NCBI GenBank assembly: GCA_020161145.1
Contig: JAIUPQ010000001.1
Coordinates: 310,001-374,000, forward strand
DNA from: Pseudomonadota bacterium
Lineage (GTDB): Bacteria > Pseudomonadota > Gammaproteobacteria > Burkholderiales > Burkholderiaceae_C
Direction of reading: 5' to 3'
DNA length: 64,000 nucleotides
Both the position numbers and the translations under genes were made by a program. Below, one piece after another: positions 52,561-61,752 of the stretch. The notes beneath the pieces were generated by a model, which saw only the letters and a program-made list of their open reading frames with translations, did no database searches and was not told the origin of the DNA. Position 1 is the stretch's first letter. Each line of letters opens with the position of its first letter.

Positions 52561-53190
52561 ATGTCGTCGTCGTCCCCGGCCTTGGCCGAGGCTCAGGTTG
52601 CCGTGATTGTGCTGGCGGTCGCGCGCGAGCGCGCCGCCGACGGCAAGGCGTTGCTGGCCGAGCCCATGGCCCAGGGCACCGTGCTGACCACCACGCTGCG
52701 CCACGTGCGCGCCAGCGGCCTGCCGCTGACCATGGTGGCGGACGCCGTCTGGCGGGCCGAATTGCTGCGCGAGGGGGTGGCGCTGAACGAACTCGTCACG
52801 TTGGCGCCAGAACAGGCGGCGCTGGGGTTGGCCATTGCGGCCGGTGTCACCAACCGGCCCAATGTGGCGGGCTGGCTGGTGTTGCCGGCCGACATGCCCG
52901 CCGTCGCGCCGGATACGCTGCGCAGGCTGGCGCAGGCGGTGCAAGAGGCGCATGAGGCGCCCATGGTCTACCCCGAGCACCGGGGCCAACGCGGCCAGCC
53001 CATGGGGTTTGCGGGCGAGTTGTGCGCCGACCTGCTGCGCCTGACCGACGACGACAGCGTGCGCCGGCTGCTGGCGCGCTTCCCGACCCAGCCTGTGCCT
53101 GTGCCCGATGCCGGCGTGCTGGTGCGCGTGCGCCAGCGCGCCGCACTGGCCACCGCGCAGCGTTTGCAAGAGATCGAAACATCCCCCTAG
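52561..53190 (+). CDS. MobA/MocA-like nucleotidyltransferase fold with lost nucleotide motif
   Basis: 209 residues. The overall pattern fits NTP_transf_3: an N-terminal strand VIVLAVARERAADGKALL, a central ADMPAVAPDTLRRL (the L-x-D-MP metal site) and the C-terminal PEHRGQRGQPMGFAGELCADLLRL with GQPMGF. The usual LAAGxSxRMG nucleotide loop is replaced by LAVARERAADG, with only the later Lys kept, so catalysis is doubtful. Related proteins act in molybdenum cofactor maturation; no Mo genes are adjacent. ATG 52561 chosen as the first in-frame start before the conserved block. Confidence 0.7.
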   Translation: MSSSSPALAEAQVAVIVLAVARERAADGKALLAEPMAQGTVLTTTLRHVRASGLPLTMVADAVWRAELLREGVALNELVTLAPEQAALGLAIAAGVTNRPNVAGWLVLPADMPAVAPDTLRRLAQAVQEAHEAPMVYPEHRGQRGQPMGFAGELCADLLRLTDDDSVRRLLARFPTQPVPVPDAGVLVRVRQRAALATAQRLQEIETSP

Positions 53191-53261
53191 CTCGACCGGG
53201 GCGGCGCGGCAGCCAATGTGCGGTAATCTGCGCGCCGGTTTGTTTCGATGGAGCGAGAGGC

Positions 53262-53960
53262 ATGAACAAAATCTATCCCAGCGCGGCAGCGGCGCTGGAA
53301 GGCATCGTGCGCGACGGGCAGTTGATCGCGGTGGGCGGCTTCGGCCTGTGCGGCATTCCCGAGGCGCTGATCGACGCGCTGCAGGCCAGCGGCAAGAAGG
53401 ATCTGACGGTCATCTCCAACAACGCCGGCGTCGATGGGTTCGGTCTGGGCAAGCTGCTCAACACCCGTCAAGTCAAGAAGATGATTTCCAGCTACGTGGG
53501 CGAGAACAAGGAGTTCGAGCGCCAGTACCTGGCGGGCGAGCTGGAGCTGGAGTTCACGCCGCAGGGCACGCTGGCCGAGAAGCTGCGCGCTGGTGGTGCC
53601 GGCATTCCGGCCTTTTTCACCCGCACCGGCGTGGGCACCATCGTGGCCGAGGGCAAGGAGGTGCGCGAGTTCAACGGCCACCCCCACGTGCTGGAGGCTG
53701 CCCTCAACCCCGAGGTGTCGCTGATCAAGGCCGACGTGGCCGACACCAGCGGCAATCTGCGTTTTCGTCGCACCGCGCGCAACTTCAACCCCAACGTGGC
53801 CATGGCCGGCCGGGTGACGGTGGTGGAGGTCGAGCGCGTGGTGGCGCTGGGCGAGATCGACCCCGATGACGTGCACCTGCCGGGCATCTTCGTGCACCGC
53901 ATCGTCGTCAACGCCAACCCCGAAAAACGCATTGAGCAGCGCACTGTGCGCAAGGCCTGA
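53262..53960 (+). CDS. scoA: 3-oxoacid CoA-transferase subunit A
   Basis: 232 residues. Subunit A of a heterodimeric family I CoA-transferase (succinyl-CoA:3-ketoacid type). Motifs: [19 protein letters not shown] (glycine loop), [67 protein letters not shown] and [27 protein letters not shown]. Activates acetoacetate with succinyl-CoA in ketone body use, possibly linked to PHB turnover given the phasin in the window. The B subunit starts 14 bp later with its own ribosome-binding site. Confidence 0.95.
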   Translation: MNKIYPSAAAALEGIVRDGQLIAVGGFGLCGIPEALIDALQASGKKDLTVISNNAGVDGFGLGKLLNTRQVKKMISSYVGENKEFERQYLAGELELEFTPQGTLAEKLRAGGAGIPAFFTRTGVGTIVAEGKEVREFNGHPHVLEAALNPEVSLIKADVADTSGNLRFRRTARNFNPNVAMAGRVTVVEVERVVALGEIDPDDVHLPGIFVHRIVVNANPEKRIEQRTVRKA

Positions 53961-53974
53961 AGGAGCACACCACC

Positions 53975-54613
53975 ATGGCATGGACCCGCGATGAAATGGC
54001 GCAGCGCGCCGCCAAGGAGTTGGCCGACGGCTTTTACGTCAACCTGGGCATTGGCCTGCCCACGCTGGTGGCCAACCACGTGCCCGACGGCATGGAGGTC
54101 TGGCTGCAAAGCGAAAACGGCCTGCTGGGCATAGGCCCGTTCCCCACCGAGGATCAGGTCGATGCCGACATGATCAACGCCGGCAAGCAGACCATCACCA
54201 CGCTGCCGGGCTCTTCCATCTTCAGCAGCGCCGACAGCTTCGGCATGATCCGTGGCGGCAAGATCAACCTGGCCATCCTGGGCGCCATGCAGGTCAGCGC
54301 CAGTGGCGATCTGGCCAACTGGATGATTCCCGGCAAGATGGTCAAAGGCATGGGCGGCGCCATGGATCTGGTGGCCGGCGTCAAGAGCGTGGTGGTGCTG
54401 ATGGAACACGTGGCCACCAAGAAAGACGGCTCCACCGACATCAAGATCCTGCCTGCCTGCACGCTGCCGCTGACGGGGGTGGGCGTGGTCGATCGCATCA
54501 TCACCGACCTGTGCGTGCTGGACGTGACGCCGCATGGCTTGCGCCTGGTTGAGCTGGCGCCGGGCGTCACCCGCGACGAGGTGCAGGCCAAGACCGGGGT
54601 GCCGCTGCAATGA
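53975..54613 (+). CDS. scoB: 3-oxoacid CoA-transferase subunit B
   Basis: 212 residues. Catalytic subunit: [15 protein letters not shown], then [15 protein letters not shown] with the glutamate that forms the covalent CoA thioester (SENG). [43 protein letters not shown] and [19 protein letters not shown] follow. AAGGAGC lies before the ATG. Paired with subunit A, it forms the functional acetoacetate:succinyl-CoA transferase. Confidence 0.95.
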   Translation: MAWTRDEMAQRAAKELADGFYVNLGIGLPTLVANHVPDGMEVWLQSENGLLGIGPFPTEDQVDADMINAGKQTITTLPGSSIFSSADSFGMIRGGKINLAILGAMQVSASGDLANWMIPGKMVKGMGGAMDLVAGVKSVVVLMEHVATKKDGSTDIKILPACTLPLTGVGVVDRIITDLCVLDVTPHGLRLVELAPGVTRDEVQAKTGVPLQ

Positions 54614-54665
54614 ACGGCTGACGGCGGACGGCCTTTGATATCCGCCATCGCAGGAGAGTGTGAGA

Positions 54666-54995
54666 GTGAATACCGCAGAAATCGTTGCCGCATTGCGCGC
54701 CAAGGCGCCCGAAGTGGTGGAAGGTCTGACCGATACGGCCGTCAAGAAGCTGGTGGTGGCCACGCTGGGCGTGGTGCGCGACAGCATCGCCGAGGCGGCT
54801 CCGGGCCGCGTGGTGGTGTCCAGCCTGGGCCGCTTCACCATCCGTGAGAACGCCAAAGAGGCGGACGCTGAAGGCAAGCGCAAGGTGCTGTTCATGGCCG
54901 CCAAGGCAGCGGACGAGAAGGTCGCCAAGGTTGACCCCGAGGCCCGCGCCGCCAAAAAGGCCGCGCGCAAGGCGGCCAAGAAGAAGGCCGACTGA
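54666..54995 (+). CDS. HU-like DNA-binding protein with Lys/Ala-rich tail
   Basis: 109 residues. The first 85 resemble HU/IHF: helical N-terminus VNTAEIVAALRAKAPEVVEGL, then VVVSSLGRFTIREN (HU: VxLVGFGTF) and KRKVLFMAAKAADEKV. The arm lacks the RNPQTG motif and its intercalating Pro. The last 20 residues are PEARAAKKAARKAAKKKAD, a histone-H1-like basic tail. I use GTG 54666, nine bases after AGGAG; a GTG at 54660 is too close to that site. A classical terminator follows. Confidence 0.65.
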   Translation: MNTAEIVAALRAKAPEVVEGLTDTAVKKLVVATLGVVRDSIAEAAPGRVVVSSLGRFTIRENAKEADAEGKRKVLFMAAKAADEKVAKVDPEARAAKKAARKAAKKKAD

Positions 54996-55018
54996 GCGCC
55001 TGATCGGCATCGACCCGA

Positions 55019-55044
55019 TAGCGTGCTCAGGCACGCTTTTTTTT
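55019..55044 (+). terminator. Intrinsic terminator after the HU-like gene
   Basis: agcgtgc, loop tcag, gcacgct, then eight T. It begins 24 bp after the stop and closes the CoA-transferase/HU-like transcription unit before the convergent histidine kinase gene. Confidence 0.92.
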
Positions 55045-55067
55045 GGGCTGCAAGGGGTTCAGCCGGG

Positions 55068-57233
55068 TCAAGGGGGCGGGGCTATGCATCCGGCCAAGCG
55101 GGGGATGTAGACGTCGCAGACGATGCCTTGCGGCGTGTGCTCGCGCCACTGTACTTCGCCGCCCAGCAGCCGCACGCGCTTGCGGATGCCGCCCACGCCC
55201 AGGCCGCGTGACCAGGTGGACGGATCCTTGCCCTGGCCGTCGTCGGTGCAGCTGATGAAGAGCTGACCCTCTTCCAGCCGCAGGTAGATGTGGGCCTGGC
55301 TGGCCTTGGCGTGGGCGATGACGTTGCTGACCAGTTCGCGCACGATGCGCGTCAGCGACGACCACTCCACCGTGGTCAGCGTGACCTCGCGGTCGAAGGT
55401 GCTGGTCCAGTTCAGGGCGCAGCCTGCCAGCGAGGCCCGGTCGGTCAGGTCGCGCTTCCATTCGGCCGCCGCCAGTTCCAGCGGCTGGCTTTGCGCCGCC
55501 AGGCCTCGCGTCAAGGTCTTCAGGTCTTGCAACGTGTGGCGCACGTAGTTTTCCATCTCACGCGACGGGGCCTTGTACAGCAGCGTCAGCAGGCGTGCGC
55601 CGATGTCGTCGTGCAGGTCCTGGGCGATGCGCATGCGCTCCTCGCTGCGGCCGCGCTCGACGGCGCGGTCCTGCGCCACCGCGCGCATCAACTGCTCGAC
55701 GATGCGGTCGGCCAGCCGGGTGTCGCCGGGGGAGAACAGGCGGCGGCCGCGGTCGGCGCCCCGCAGCGCCAGCATGGCGCCCTCGTCGCCACCGGCCAAC
55801 AGGCCGGGCATGGGCACCAGCAACACCGCGCCGTTGCTGCTCAACTGGCTGCGCTTGCCATGGGCGGTGGTGGCCCGCGCCTCCAGGGGCTCGAACACGT
55901 GCTCCAGCAATTCGGTCATGCGCAGGCCCGCGCGCTCGGGCCGGGTTTCAACCTCGCGCGCCACGCTGTAGAGCTGCGCAAACATGCGTTCGGTGGCGGC
56001 AGCCCGGCTGGCGGCGGCATGGTGCAGCAGCCATTGCGCGATGGCGGCATAGGTGGTCACTGCCAGCAGCAGCGCGGCCACCATGGCCGTCAGCGGCCCC
56101 AGCCCGAACACGGCGACGAAGGCCAGGTTGGCCAGCACGGCCAGCGCCGTGGTGCCGACGACGATGGGCACCTCGCGCATCAGCCGCCCCGAGTGGGCCA
56201 GGAAGGGCACCAGCAGGATGACGGATGCGGTGAAGACGTTCCACACCAGATCGGTGGCCTGGATCAGCGGCAGCGGGTCGCCCTGGGTGTTCTGCCGCAG
56301 CGCCACCGTCAGCACCAGCAACACCATAGTGGCCCACAGCAGCAGGCCGATGCGCCGCATGACGAACACGAACGGGTGCGGCTCCTGGTGCAGGGTGCGT
56401 GTCAGCAAGGCCAGCGCCGCGGCGCCCATGACCAGCACCAGGCCCTGGGTCCACCACCAGGCATGGGGCAGCACGCCGGCCAGGGTGAGCATCAGCCAGG
56501 CCAGGGTCGCCAGCCAGCCAGTCGCGACAAACAGCCGATGCCCAGGCAACGCTCGCGGGTACACGGCGGCGGCGTGCAGCAGCGCCGCGCAGGTGATCAA
56601 CTCCATGCTCGTGCTCAGCGTCACGCCCCAGTCCGCCATCGGGCCAGGCGGGGCCAGCGCCGGCACGGCCGCCACGGCGGCCGCCGCGAGTTGCGCAGAC
56701 TGCGCCAGCGCCATGACCAGGTAGACGCCATTGCGCCACTGCGGCCGCAGCAGCACCACCAGCCCACCCACCAGCCACAGCACGAGGGCATAGCTGGCCA
56801 GCAGCCAGAAACCCAGGCCCAGATGGGCATAACCGCGCGGGACGGCCCTTGCCGTCACCTGCTGGCCGCCCTCCAGATCGAACACCACCTCGCCGTGTGC
56901 CAGTGCGGCGTTGGCTGCGGCCCAGGCGGCTGCAGTCTGGCGGCGCGTGTCGTCGCTGGTGACCCAGCGCAACGAGTCGGCGGCGGCGTCCACGGGCCAG
57001 GGCACGGGGCGTCCATCAGTGCCCAGCAAGGCCACCACATGGGCGTTCAGCGTGGCCTCCAGCTCAGCCGCCGACGGAGGGGCGATGGCACCGTGGCCAT
57101 CGGCCGCATGGTCCCAGCTCAATTCCACGTGCGGCTGGGCGGCCATCCAACGGGCCAGCGCAAACACCGCCAGGCAGCCCATCACGACCAGCACCAGCAG
57201 CACCAGCCGCTTGTGGCCGGCGGTGTGGGTCAC
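55068..57233 (-). CDS. NarL-type sensor histidine kinase with many membrane helices
   Basis: 721 residues. After TM1 (LVLLVLVVMGCLAVFALARW) and a 110-residue extracytoplasmic segment, at least seven further TM helices follow (about 145-400). The cytoplasmic part has a GAF-like stretch, then the HisKA_3 dimerisation motif RIAQDLHDDIGARLLTLLY (His of DLHDD phosphorylated) and an ATPase domain (RELVSNVIAHAKAS, CTDDGQGKDPSTWSRGLGVGGIRKRV). The start is GTG 57233, overlapping the regulator stop (GTGA). It pairs with the LuxR-type regulator upstream. Signal unknown; the multi-TM sensor suggests a membrane or small-molecule cue. Confidence 0.85.
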   Translation of the reverse strand: MTHTAGHKRLVLLVLVVMGCLAVFALARWMAAQPHVELSWDHAADGHGAIAPPSAAELEATLNAHVVALLGTDGRPVPWPVDAAADSLRWVTSDDTRRQTAAAWAAANAALAHGEVVFDLEGGQQVTARAVPRGYAHLGLGFWLLASYALVLWLVGGLVVLLRPQWRNGVYLVMALAQSAQLAAAAVAAVPALAPPGPMADWGVTLSTSMELITCAALLHAAAVYPRALPGHRLFVATGWLATLAWLMLTLAGVLPHAWWWTQGLVLVMGAAALALLTRTLHQEPHPFVFVMRRIGLLLWATMVLLVLTVALRQNTQGDPLPLIQATDLVWNVFTASVILLVPFLAHSGRLMREVPIVVGTTALAVLANLAFVAVFGLGPLTAMVAALLLAVTTYAAIAQWLLHHAAASRAAATERMFAQLYSVAREVETRPERAGLRMTELLEHVFEPLEARATTAHGKRSQLSSNGAVLLVPMPGLLAGGDEGAMLALRGADRGRRLFSPGDTRLADRIVEQLMRAVAQDRAVERGRSEERMRIAQDLHDDIGARLLTLLYKAPSREMENYVRHTLQDLKTLTRGLAAQSQPLELAAAEWKRDLTDRASLAGCALNWTSTFDREVTLTTVEWSSLTRIVRELVSNVIAHAKASQAHIYLRLEEGQLFISCTDDGQGKDPSTWSRGLGVGGIRKRVRLLGGEVQWREHTPQGIVCDVYIPRLAGCIAPPP

Positions 57234-57967
57234 ACCAGGCCTTGCTTGGTGGCCAGGACGGCCGCCTCGGCACGACTGGAGACGTTGAGCTTGCGGTAGA
57301 TGGCTTTGATGTAGTCGTTGACCGTGAACCACTTGATGCCCATCAGCTCACCAATCTCCTTGATGGTGAAGCCCTTGCTCAGGTACTGCAGCACCTCGAC
57401 CTCGCGCGGCGTCAGGTGAGGCAGGTCGGACCTGGCGGGCGCGATCTGCACGGCGCCGCCGCCCTCTTTGGCAGGGGCAGCGGCCAGGCCGGTGGCGGGT
57501 CTTTCGGCCGCCGGCGCGACGCCTTGCCGGAAATGGCCCAGCAGCCGCCGCGCGATGGCCGGCGACAACGGGGGCTGGCCGTCAGCGATCTTGCGCAACT
57601 CATCCACCAGCACCTCGGCGCGGTCCTCCTTGAGCAGGTAGCCGTCGGCACCATGCTGCAGCGCCGGAAACAGGTGCTCGTCGTCGGAGTACAGGGTGGT
57701 GATGATCTTGGTCGCCGGGTAGCCGGCCAGTTCCTTGAGCAGGTCCAGCCCGTCGCCATCGGGCAACTCCAGATCGAGCAGCATCAGCTTGAACGGGTCG
57801 GCTCCGTGCAGGCCGCCAGGACCGGTCAGGGCGATGTGGCGGCGGGCCGTCTCCAGATCGCCCGCTTCGGTGATGGCAATATCACCGGTGAAGCTCTCAC
57901 GCACCACGCCGGCGAGAAACTCACGAGCCACGGGGTTGTCTTCCAGGATCAGCACCTTGACGGCCAT
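57230..57967 (-). CDS. NarL/LuxR-type response regulator
   Basis: 245 residues. Receiver: acidic ED (9-10), phospho-acceptor D65 in LMLLDLELPDGDG, Lys in YLLKEDRAEVL. A Pro/Ala/Gly-rich linker leads to a LuxR HTH: LTPREVEVLQYLSKGFTIKEIGELMGIKWFTVNDYIKAIYRKLNV. The WFTVNDYIK segment departs from the usual SxxTVxxHxxxIxxKL (Asp-Tyr in place of His). ATG 57967 is used; the frame extends upstream to 58009. Cognate of the kinase whose GTG overlaps its stop. Confidence 0.9.
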   Translation of the reverse strand: MAVKVLILEDNPVAREFLAGVVRESFTGDIAITEAGDLETARRHIALTGPGGLHGADPFKLMLLDLELPDGDGLDLLKELAGYPATKIITTLYSDDEHLFPALQHGADGYLLKEDRAEVLVDELRKIADGQPPLSPAIARRLLGHFRQGVAPAAERPATGLAAAPAKEGGGAVQIAPARSDLPHLTPREVEVLQYLSKGFTIKEIGELMGIKWFTVNDYIKAIYRKLNVSSRAEAAVLATKQGLV

Positions 57968-58014
57968 CTGCGCGCTCCACGTGAGGTCAAAGGCAAATTC
58001 TAGAATCACCGCCC

Positions 58015-58776
58015 ATGCGCATCCTCATCGCCAACGACGACGGCTATCTGGCCCCCGGCATTGCCGCCTTGATGGAGGCCTGCAAGGGCCTGGGTGACAT
58101 CGACGTGATGGCGCCCGAACAGAACGCCAGCGGCACGTCCAATGCCCTCACCTTGAACCGGCCGCTGCAGGTGTTCGACGCGGCGCGGCCGGGCGTGCGC
58201 TACGTCAACGGCACGCCGTCGGATGCGGTGCACGTGGCGCTCACCGGGGTGCTGACGCACCGGCCCGATCTGGTGCTTTCGGGCATCAACCAGGGCGCCA
58301 ACATGGGCGACGACACACTGTATTCGGGCACGGTGGCGGCGGCCATGGAGGGTTACCTCTTCGGCGTGCCAGCCATTGCGTTCTCGCAGGTGGACAAGGG
58401 CTGGACGCATCTGGATGCTGCCGCGCGCACGGCGCGGCGCGTGGTCGAGCGCGTGCTGGCGCAGTGGCCGCCTGCGGGCGCGCCGGTGGCGCCTTGGCTG
58501 CTCAACGTCAACATCCCCAACCGCGCCGATGCCGACACGCTGCCTTGGCAGGTCACGCGGCTGGGCCGCCGCCACGCCAGCGAGCCGGTGATTCGCCAGC
58601 AAAGCCCGCGTGGCGACACCATCTACTGGATAGGGCCGGCCGGCGACGCGCGCGAGGCGGGGGCGGGCACCGACTTCCACGCCGTGGCGCAGGGGGCCGT
58701 CTCCATCACGCCGCTGCAGGTGGACCTGACCGACCATGCTGGCCTGTCCGGCTGGCGCCAGTCCTTCGCTGGGTGA
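58015..58776 (+). CDS. surE: 5'/3'-nucleotidase SurE
   Basis: 253 residues. Metal-dependent phosphatase of the SurE family: [16 protein letters not shown] (Asp pair), [49 protein letters not shown] and SVTPLQ-type [11 protein letters not shown] near the end. Hydrolyses nucleoside monophosphates in stationary-phase survival. First gene of the surE-pcm-nlpD-rlmD run; its start is 47 bp from the divergent response regulator start. Confidence 0.96.
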   Translation: MRILIANDDGYLAPGIAALMEACKGLGDIDVMAPEQNASGTSNALTLNRPLQVFDAARPGVRYVNGTPSDAVHVALTGVLTHRPDLVLSGINQGANMGDDTLYSGTVAAAMEGYLFGVPAIAFSQVDKGWTHLDAAARTARRVVERVLAQWPPAGAPVAPWLLNVNIPNRADADTLPWQVTRLGRRHASEPVIRQQSPRGDTIYWIGPAGDAREAGAGTDFHAVAQGAVSITPLQVDLTDHAGLSGWRQSFAG

Positions 58777-59528
58777 GCGCACCGCCTCGCCCCAAGGAGC
58801 CGCTGCGCCCGCAGGCGCTGCTGGCCCAGGCCGCTCGCGACGCGGCGCGCCGCCACACACCTACGGGGCTGGGCCTGGACTCGGCTGCCATGCGCCAGCG
58901 CATGGTGGCGCGGCTGCGCGCCGAAGGCGCTGGTTGCGAACCGGTCTGGCAGGCCATGGCCGAGGTGCCACGCCATCGCTTTGTCGATTCGGCACTGGCC
59001 GCCCAGGCCTACGAAGACACCAGCCTGCCCATCGGTTTTGGCCAGACCATCTCCAAGCCTTCGGTGGTGGCGCGCATGCTGGAGTGGCTGTTTCTGGGCA
59101 CCACGGCCCGCGCCAGCGGCCATCTGGGCCGGGTGCTTGAGATTGGCACGGGCTGCGGCTATCAGACGGCGCTGCTGGCCGCGCTGGCGCGTCAGGTGGT
59201 GTCCATTGAGCGAGTGCAAGGTCTGCATGACGCCGCGCGGCGCCATCTGACCGCGCAGGCCGTGCTGCACAGCCGCCTGCTGTATGCCGACGGCATGGCG
59301 GGCCATGCGCCTTCGGCGCCCTACGACAGCATCATTGCCGCCGCTGGGGGTGACGACGTCCCCGAGGCCTGGTTGACGCAACTGGCCGTGGGCGGCCGGC
59401 TGGTGGCCCCGGCGCGCGCACCGGGTGGTGGCCAGGTGCTGGTGGTCGTCGATCGCACGGCCGAGGGATTGCGCCGCAGCCTGGGCGAGGCCGTGCAGTT
59501 CGTCCCTTTAAAATCTGGCCGCATATGA
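58773..59528 (+). CDS. pcm: Protein-L-isoaspartate O-methyltransferase
   Basis: 251 residues. Repairs isoaspartyl residues. Motifs: [38 protein letters not shown] (signature GQTISKP), [16 protein letters not shown] (SAM motif I), [31 protein letters not shown]-terminal 60 residues are an extension relative to E. coli Pcm. The start is GTG at 58773, overlapping the surE stop (GTGA). nlpD overlaps its stop. Confidence 0.95.
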   Translation: MSAPPRPKEPLRPQALLAQAARDAARRHTPTGLGLDSAAMRQRMVARLRAEGAGCEPVWQAMAEVPRHRFVDSALAAQAYEDTSLPIGFGQTISKPSVVARMLEWLFLGTTARASGHLGRVLEIGTGCGYQTALLAALARQVVSIERVQGLHDAARRHLTAQAVLHSRLLYADGMAGHAPSAPYDSIIAAAGGDDVPEAWLTQLAVGGRLVAPARAPGGGQVLVVVDRTAEGLRRSLGEAVQFVPLKSGRI

Positions 59529-60397
59529 CGATTTCCGCCTTTGTATCCGTTGGGCGCCGGATGGCTGCGCCGCTGGCCGCCGCCGCCATGCTGACCCTGG
59601 CCGGCTGTGCCGCCACCCACGGCCCCGCCCCGGTTGAAGAGCGCGCCGCCGCAGGTGTTGCCGCTGCCGCCTCAGCGCCTGCGCCCAAGCCGCCTGAGGT
59701 GCAATACGGCCCCGATGGCCGGGCCCTGACCTATGTGGTCAAGCCCGGCGACACCTTGATGCGCATCGCGCTGGACGCCGGCCAGAGCTGGCGCGACCTG
59801 GCGCGCTGGAACAAGTTGGACAACCCCAACCTCATCGAAGTCAATCAGGTGCTGCGCATCCTCCCGCCCGAGGGCGAGGCGGTGACCACGCCGGTGGCGG
59901 CACGGCCACCCGTGGCCGTCAAACCGGCCGAGCCCAAAGCGGCCGCATCGGCGCCGCTGCCGGCCGCTTCGGCGTCACCGGTGCCAGCGCCAGCGCCGGC
60001 GCCGCAACCGGCCGCTGCCGTGGCTGGTGAGGACGTCCAATGGGCCTGGCCGGCCGCTGGGGCCGTGACCACGCCGTTCGACGAGTCGCGCAACAAGGGG
60101 CTGGCCATTGCCGGCAAGGTGGGCGAGCCGGTGTATGCGGCGGCCGATGGCCGCGTCATCTACGCCAACTCCGGCCTGCGCGGCTACGGCAACCTCATCA
60201 TCGTCAAGCACAACAGCAACCTGCTGTCGGTGTACGCCCACAACCAGACGCTGCTGGTCAAGGAAGACCAGACGGTCAAACGCGGCCAGAAGATTGCCGA
60301 GATGGGCTCATCGGACGCCGATCGGGTGCAGCTGCATTTCGAGGTGCGCCGCCAGGGCAAGCCCATCAACCCCGCGAGCGTGTTGCCACCGCGATGA
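59525..60397 (+). CDS. nlpD: NlpD-like lipoprotein (LysM + degenerate M23 domain)
   Basis: 290 residues. Signal peptide with lipobox TLAGC, a LysM domain ([29 protein letters not shown], about 70-112), an Ala/Pro linker, then an M23/LytM-like domain from [17 protein letters not shown]. The first zinc-ligand positions are changed (NKGLAIAG where active enzymes have H/D), so it is expected to act as an amidase activator in cell separation, as E. coli NlpD. Its ATG overlaps the pcm stop, and its stop overlaps rlmD, leaving no room for rpoS. Confidence 0.92.
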   Translation: MTISAFVSVGRRMAAPLAAAAMLTLAGCAATHGPAPVEERAAAGVAAAASAPAPKPPEVQYGPDGRALTYVVKPGDTLMRIALDAGQSWRDLARWNKLDNPNLIEVNQVLRILPPEGEAVTTPVAARPPVAVKPAEPKAAASAPLPAASASPVPAPAPAPQPAAAVAGEDVQWAWPAAGAVTTPFDESRNKGLAIAGKVGEPVYAAADGRVIYANSGLRGYGNLIIVKHNSNLLSVYAHNQTLLVKEDQTVKRGQKIAEMGSSDADRVQLHFEVRRQGKPINPASVLPPR

Positions 60398-61743
60398 CGG
60401 CGCCGGCTGAATGGCTGGACGTCGAATCGCTGGATCTCGACGCCCAGGGGGTGGCGCACCGCGCCGATGGCAAGGTGGTGTTCATCGAGGGTGCCCTGCC
60501 GGGCGAGCGCGTGCAGGTGCAGATTGCGCGGCGCAAGAACCAATGGGAACAAGGCCAGATGACGGCGCTGGCGCGCGAAAGCAGCCTGCGCGTGAAACCG
60601 GCCTGTCCGCACTTTGGCCTGCACGCGGGCGCCTGTGGTGGCTGCAAGATGCAGCATCTGCACCCGGCGGCGCAGGTGGCGGTCAAGCAGCGGGCGCTCG
60701 AAGACCAGCTCTGGCACCTGGGCAAGGTGCGGCCCGAGCAGGTGCTGCGCCCGATTGAAGGCCCGGCCTGGGGCTACCGCTGGCGGGCCCGGTTGTCGGT
60801 GCGCCACGTGACCAAGAAGGGCGTGGTGCTGGTGGGCTTCCACGAGCGCAAGAGCCGCTACGTGGCCGACATGCGCGAGTGCCACGTGCTGCCGCCGCAG
60901 ATGAGCGCCTTGCTGCTGCCGCTGCGTGAGCTGATTGGCGCCATGGCGCAGCGCGACCGCCTGCCGCAGATCGAGGTGGCGCTGGGCGAAGGGGTCACGG
61001 CGCTGGTGCTGCGCCACCTGGAGCCGCTGATCGAGGCTGACCTGGCCAGGCTGCGCGCATTTGCGGCCCAGCATGGCGTGCAGTGGTGGCTGCAGCCCAA
61101 AGGCCCCGACACGGTGCACCTGCTGGACGCCGACGGGCCGCCGCTGCACTACCGGCTGGCCGAGTTTGGCCTCACCATGCCGTTCAAGCCCACCGACTTC
61201 ACCCAGGTCAACCCGCACATCAACCAGGTGCTGGTGCGCACGGCGCTGGATAGGCTGGCCGTGCAGCCCGCCGAGCGCGTCATCGACTGGTTCTGCGGCC
61301 TGGGCAACTTCACGCTGCCGCTGGCGACGCGGGCGCGTGAGGTGCTGGGTGTGGAGGGCAGCGAGGCGCTGGTGGCCCGCTCACGTGAGAACGCGGCGCA
61401 CAACGGGCTGGCCAGCCGCACGCGGTTCGAGGCTCGCAACCTGTTCGAGATCGGCCCCGATGATGTGGCCGGCTATGGCGCGGCAGACAAATGGCTGGTC
61501 GACCCGCCGCGCGAGGGTGCATTCGCCCTGGCCAAGGCGCTGGGCGACTTGCACGCCGCGCCGCGCGCCGACTGGCAGCCGCCGGCGCGCATCGTCTATG
61601 TCAGTTGCAACCCCGCCACGCTGGCGCGCGACGCCGGCCTGCTGGTGCATGTGGCCGGCTACCGCTGCACGCACGCTGGTGTGGTCAACATGTTCCCGCA
61701 CACGGCGCACGTGGAGAGCATGGCGGTCTTCGATCGCGCCTGA
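60394..61743 (+). CDS. rlmD: 23S rRNA (uracil-1939-C5)-methyltransferase RlmD
   Basis: 449 residues. TRAM-like N-terminal domain ([33 protein letters not shown]), the 4Fe-4S cluster segment [22 protein letters not shown] domain with [18 protein letters not shown] and [16 protein letters not shown], and catalytic Cys region [14 protein letters not shown]. Members methylate U1939 of 23S rRNA. ATG 60394 overlaps the nlpD stop; the longer upstream in-frame sequence lies in nlpD. Confidence 0.95.
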   Translation: MTAPAEWLDVESLDLDAQGVAHRADGKVVFIEGALPGERVQVQIARRKNQWEQGQMTALARESSLRVKPACPHFGLHAGACGGCKMQHLHPAAQVAVKQRALEDQLWHLGKVRPEQVLRPIEGPAWGYRWRARLSVRHVTKKGVVLVGFHERKSRYVADMRECHVLPPQMSALLLPLRELIGAMAQRDRLPQIEVALGEGVTALVLRHLEPLIEADLARLRAFAAQHGVQWWLQPKGPDTVHLLDADGPPLHYRLAEFGLTMPFKPTDFTQVNPHINQVLVRTALDRLAVQPAERVIDWFCGLGNFTLPLATRAREVLGVEGSEALVARSRENAAHNGLASRTRFEARNLFEIGPDDVAGYGAADKWLVDPPREGAFALAKALGDLHAAPRADWQPPARIVYVSCNPATLARDAGLLVHVAGYRCTHAGVVNMFPHTAHVESMAVFDRA

Positions 61744-61752
61744 GCGAGCGCT

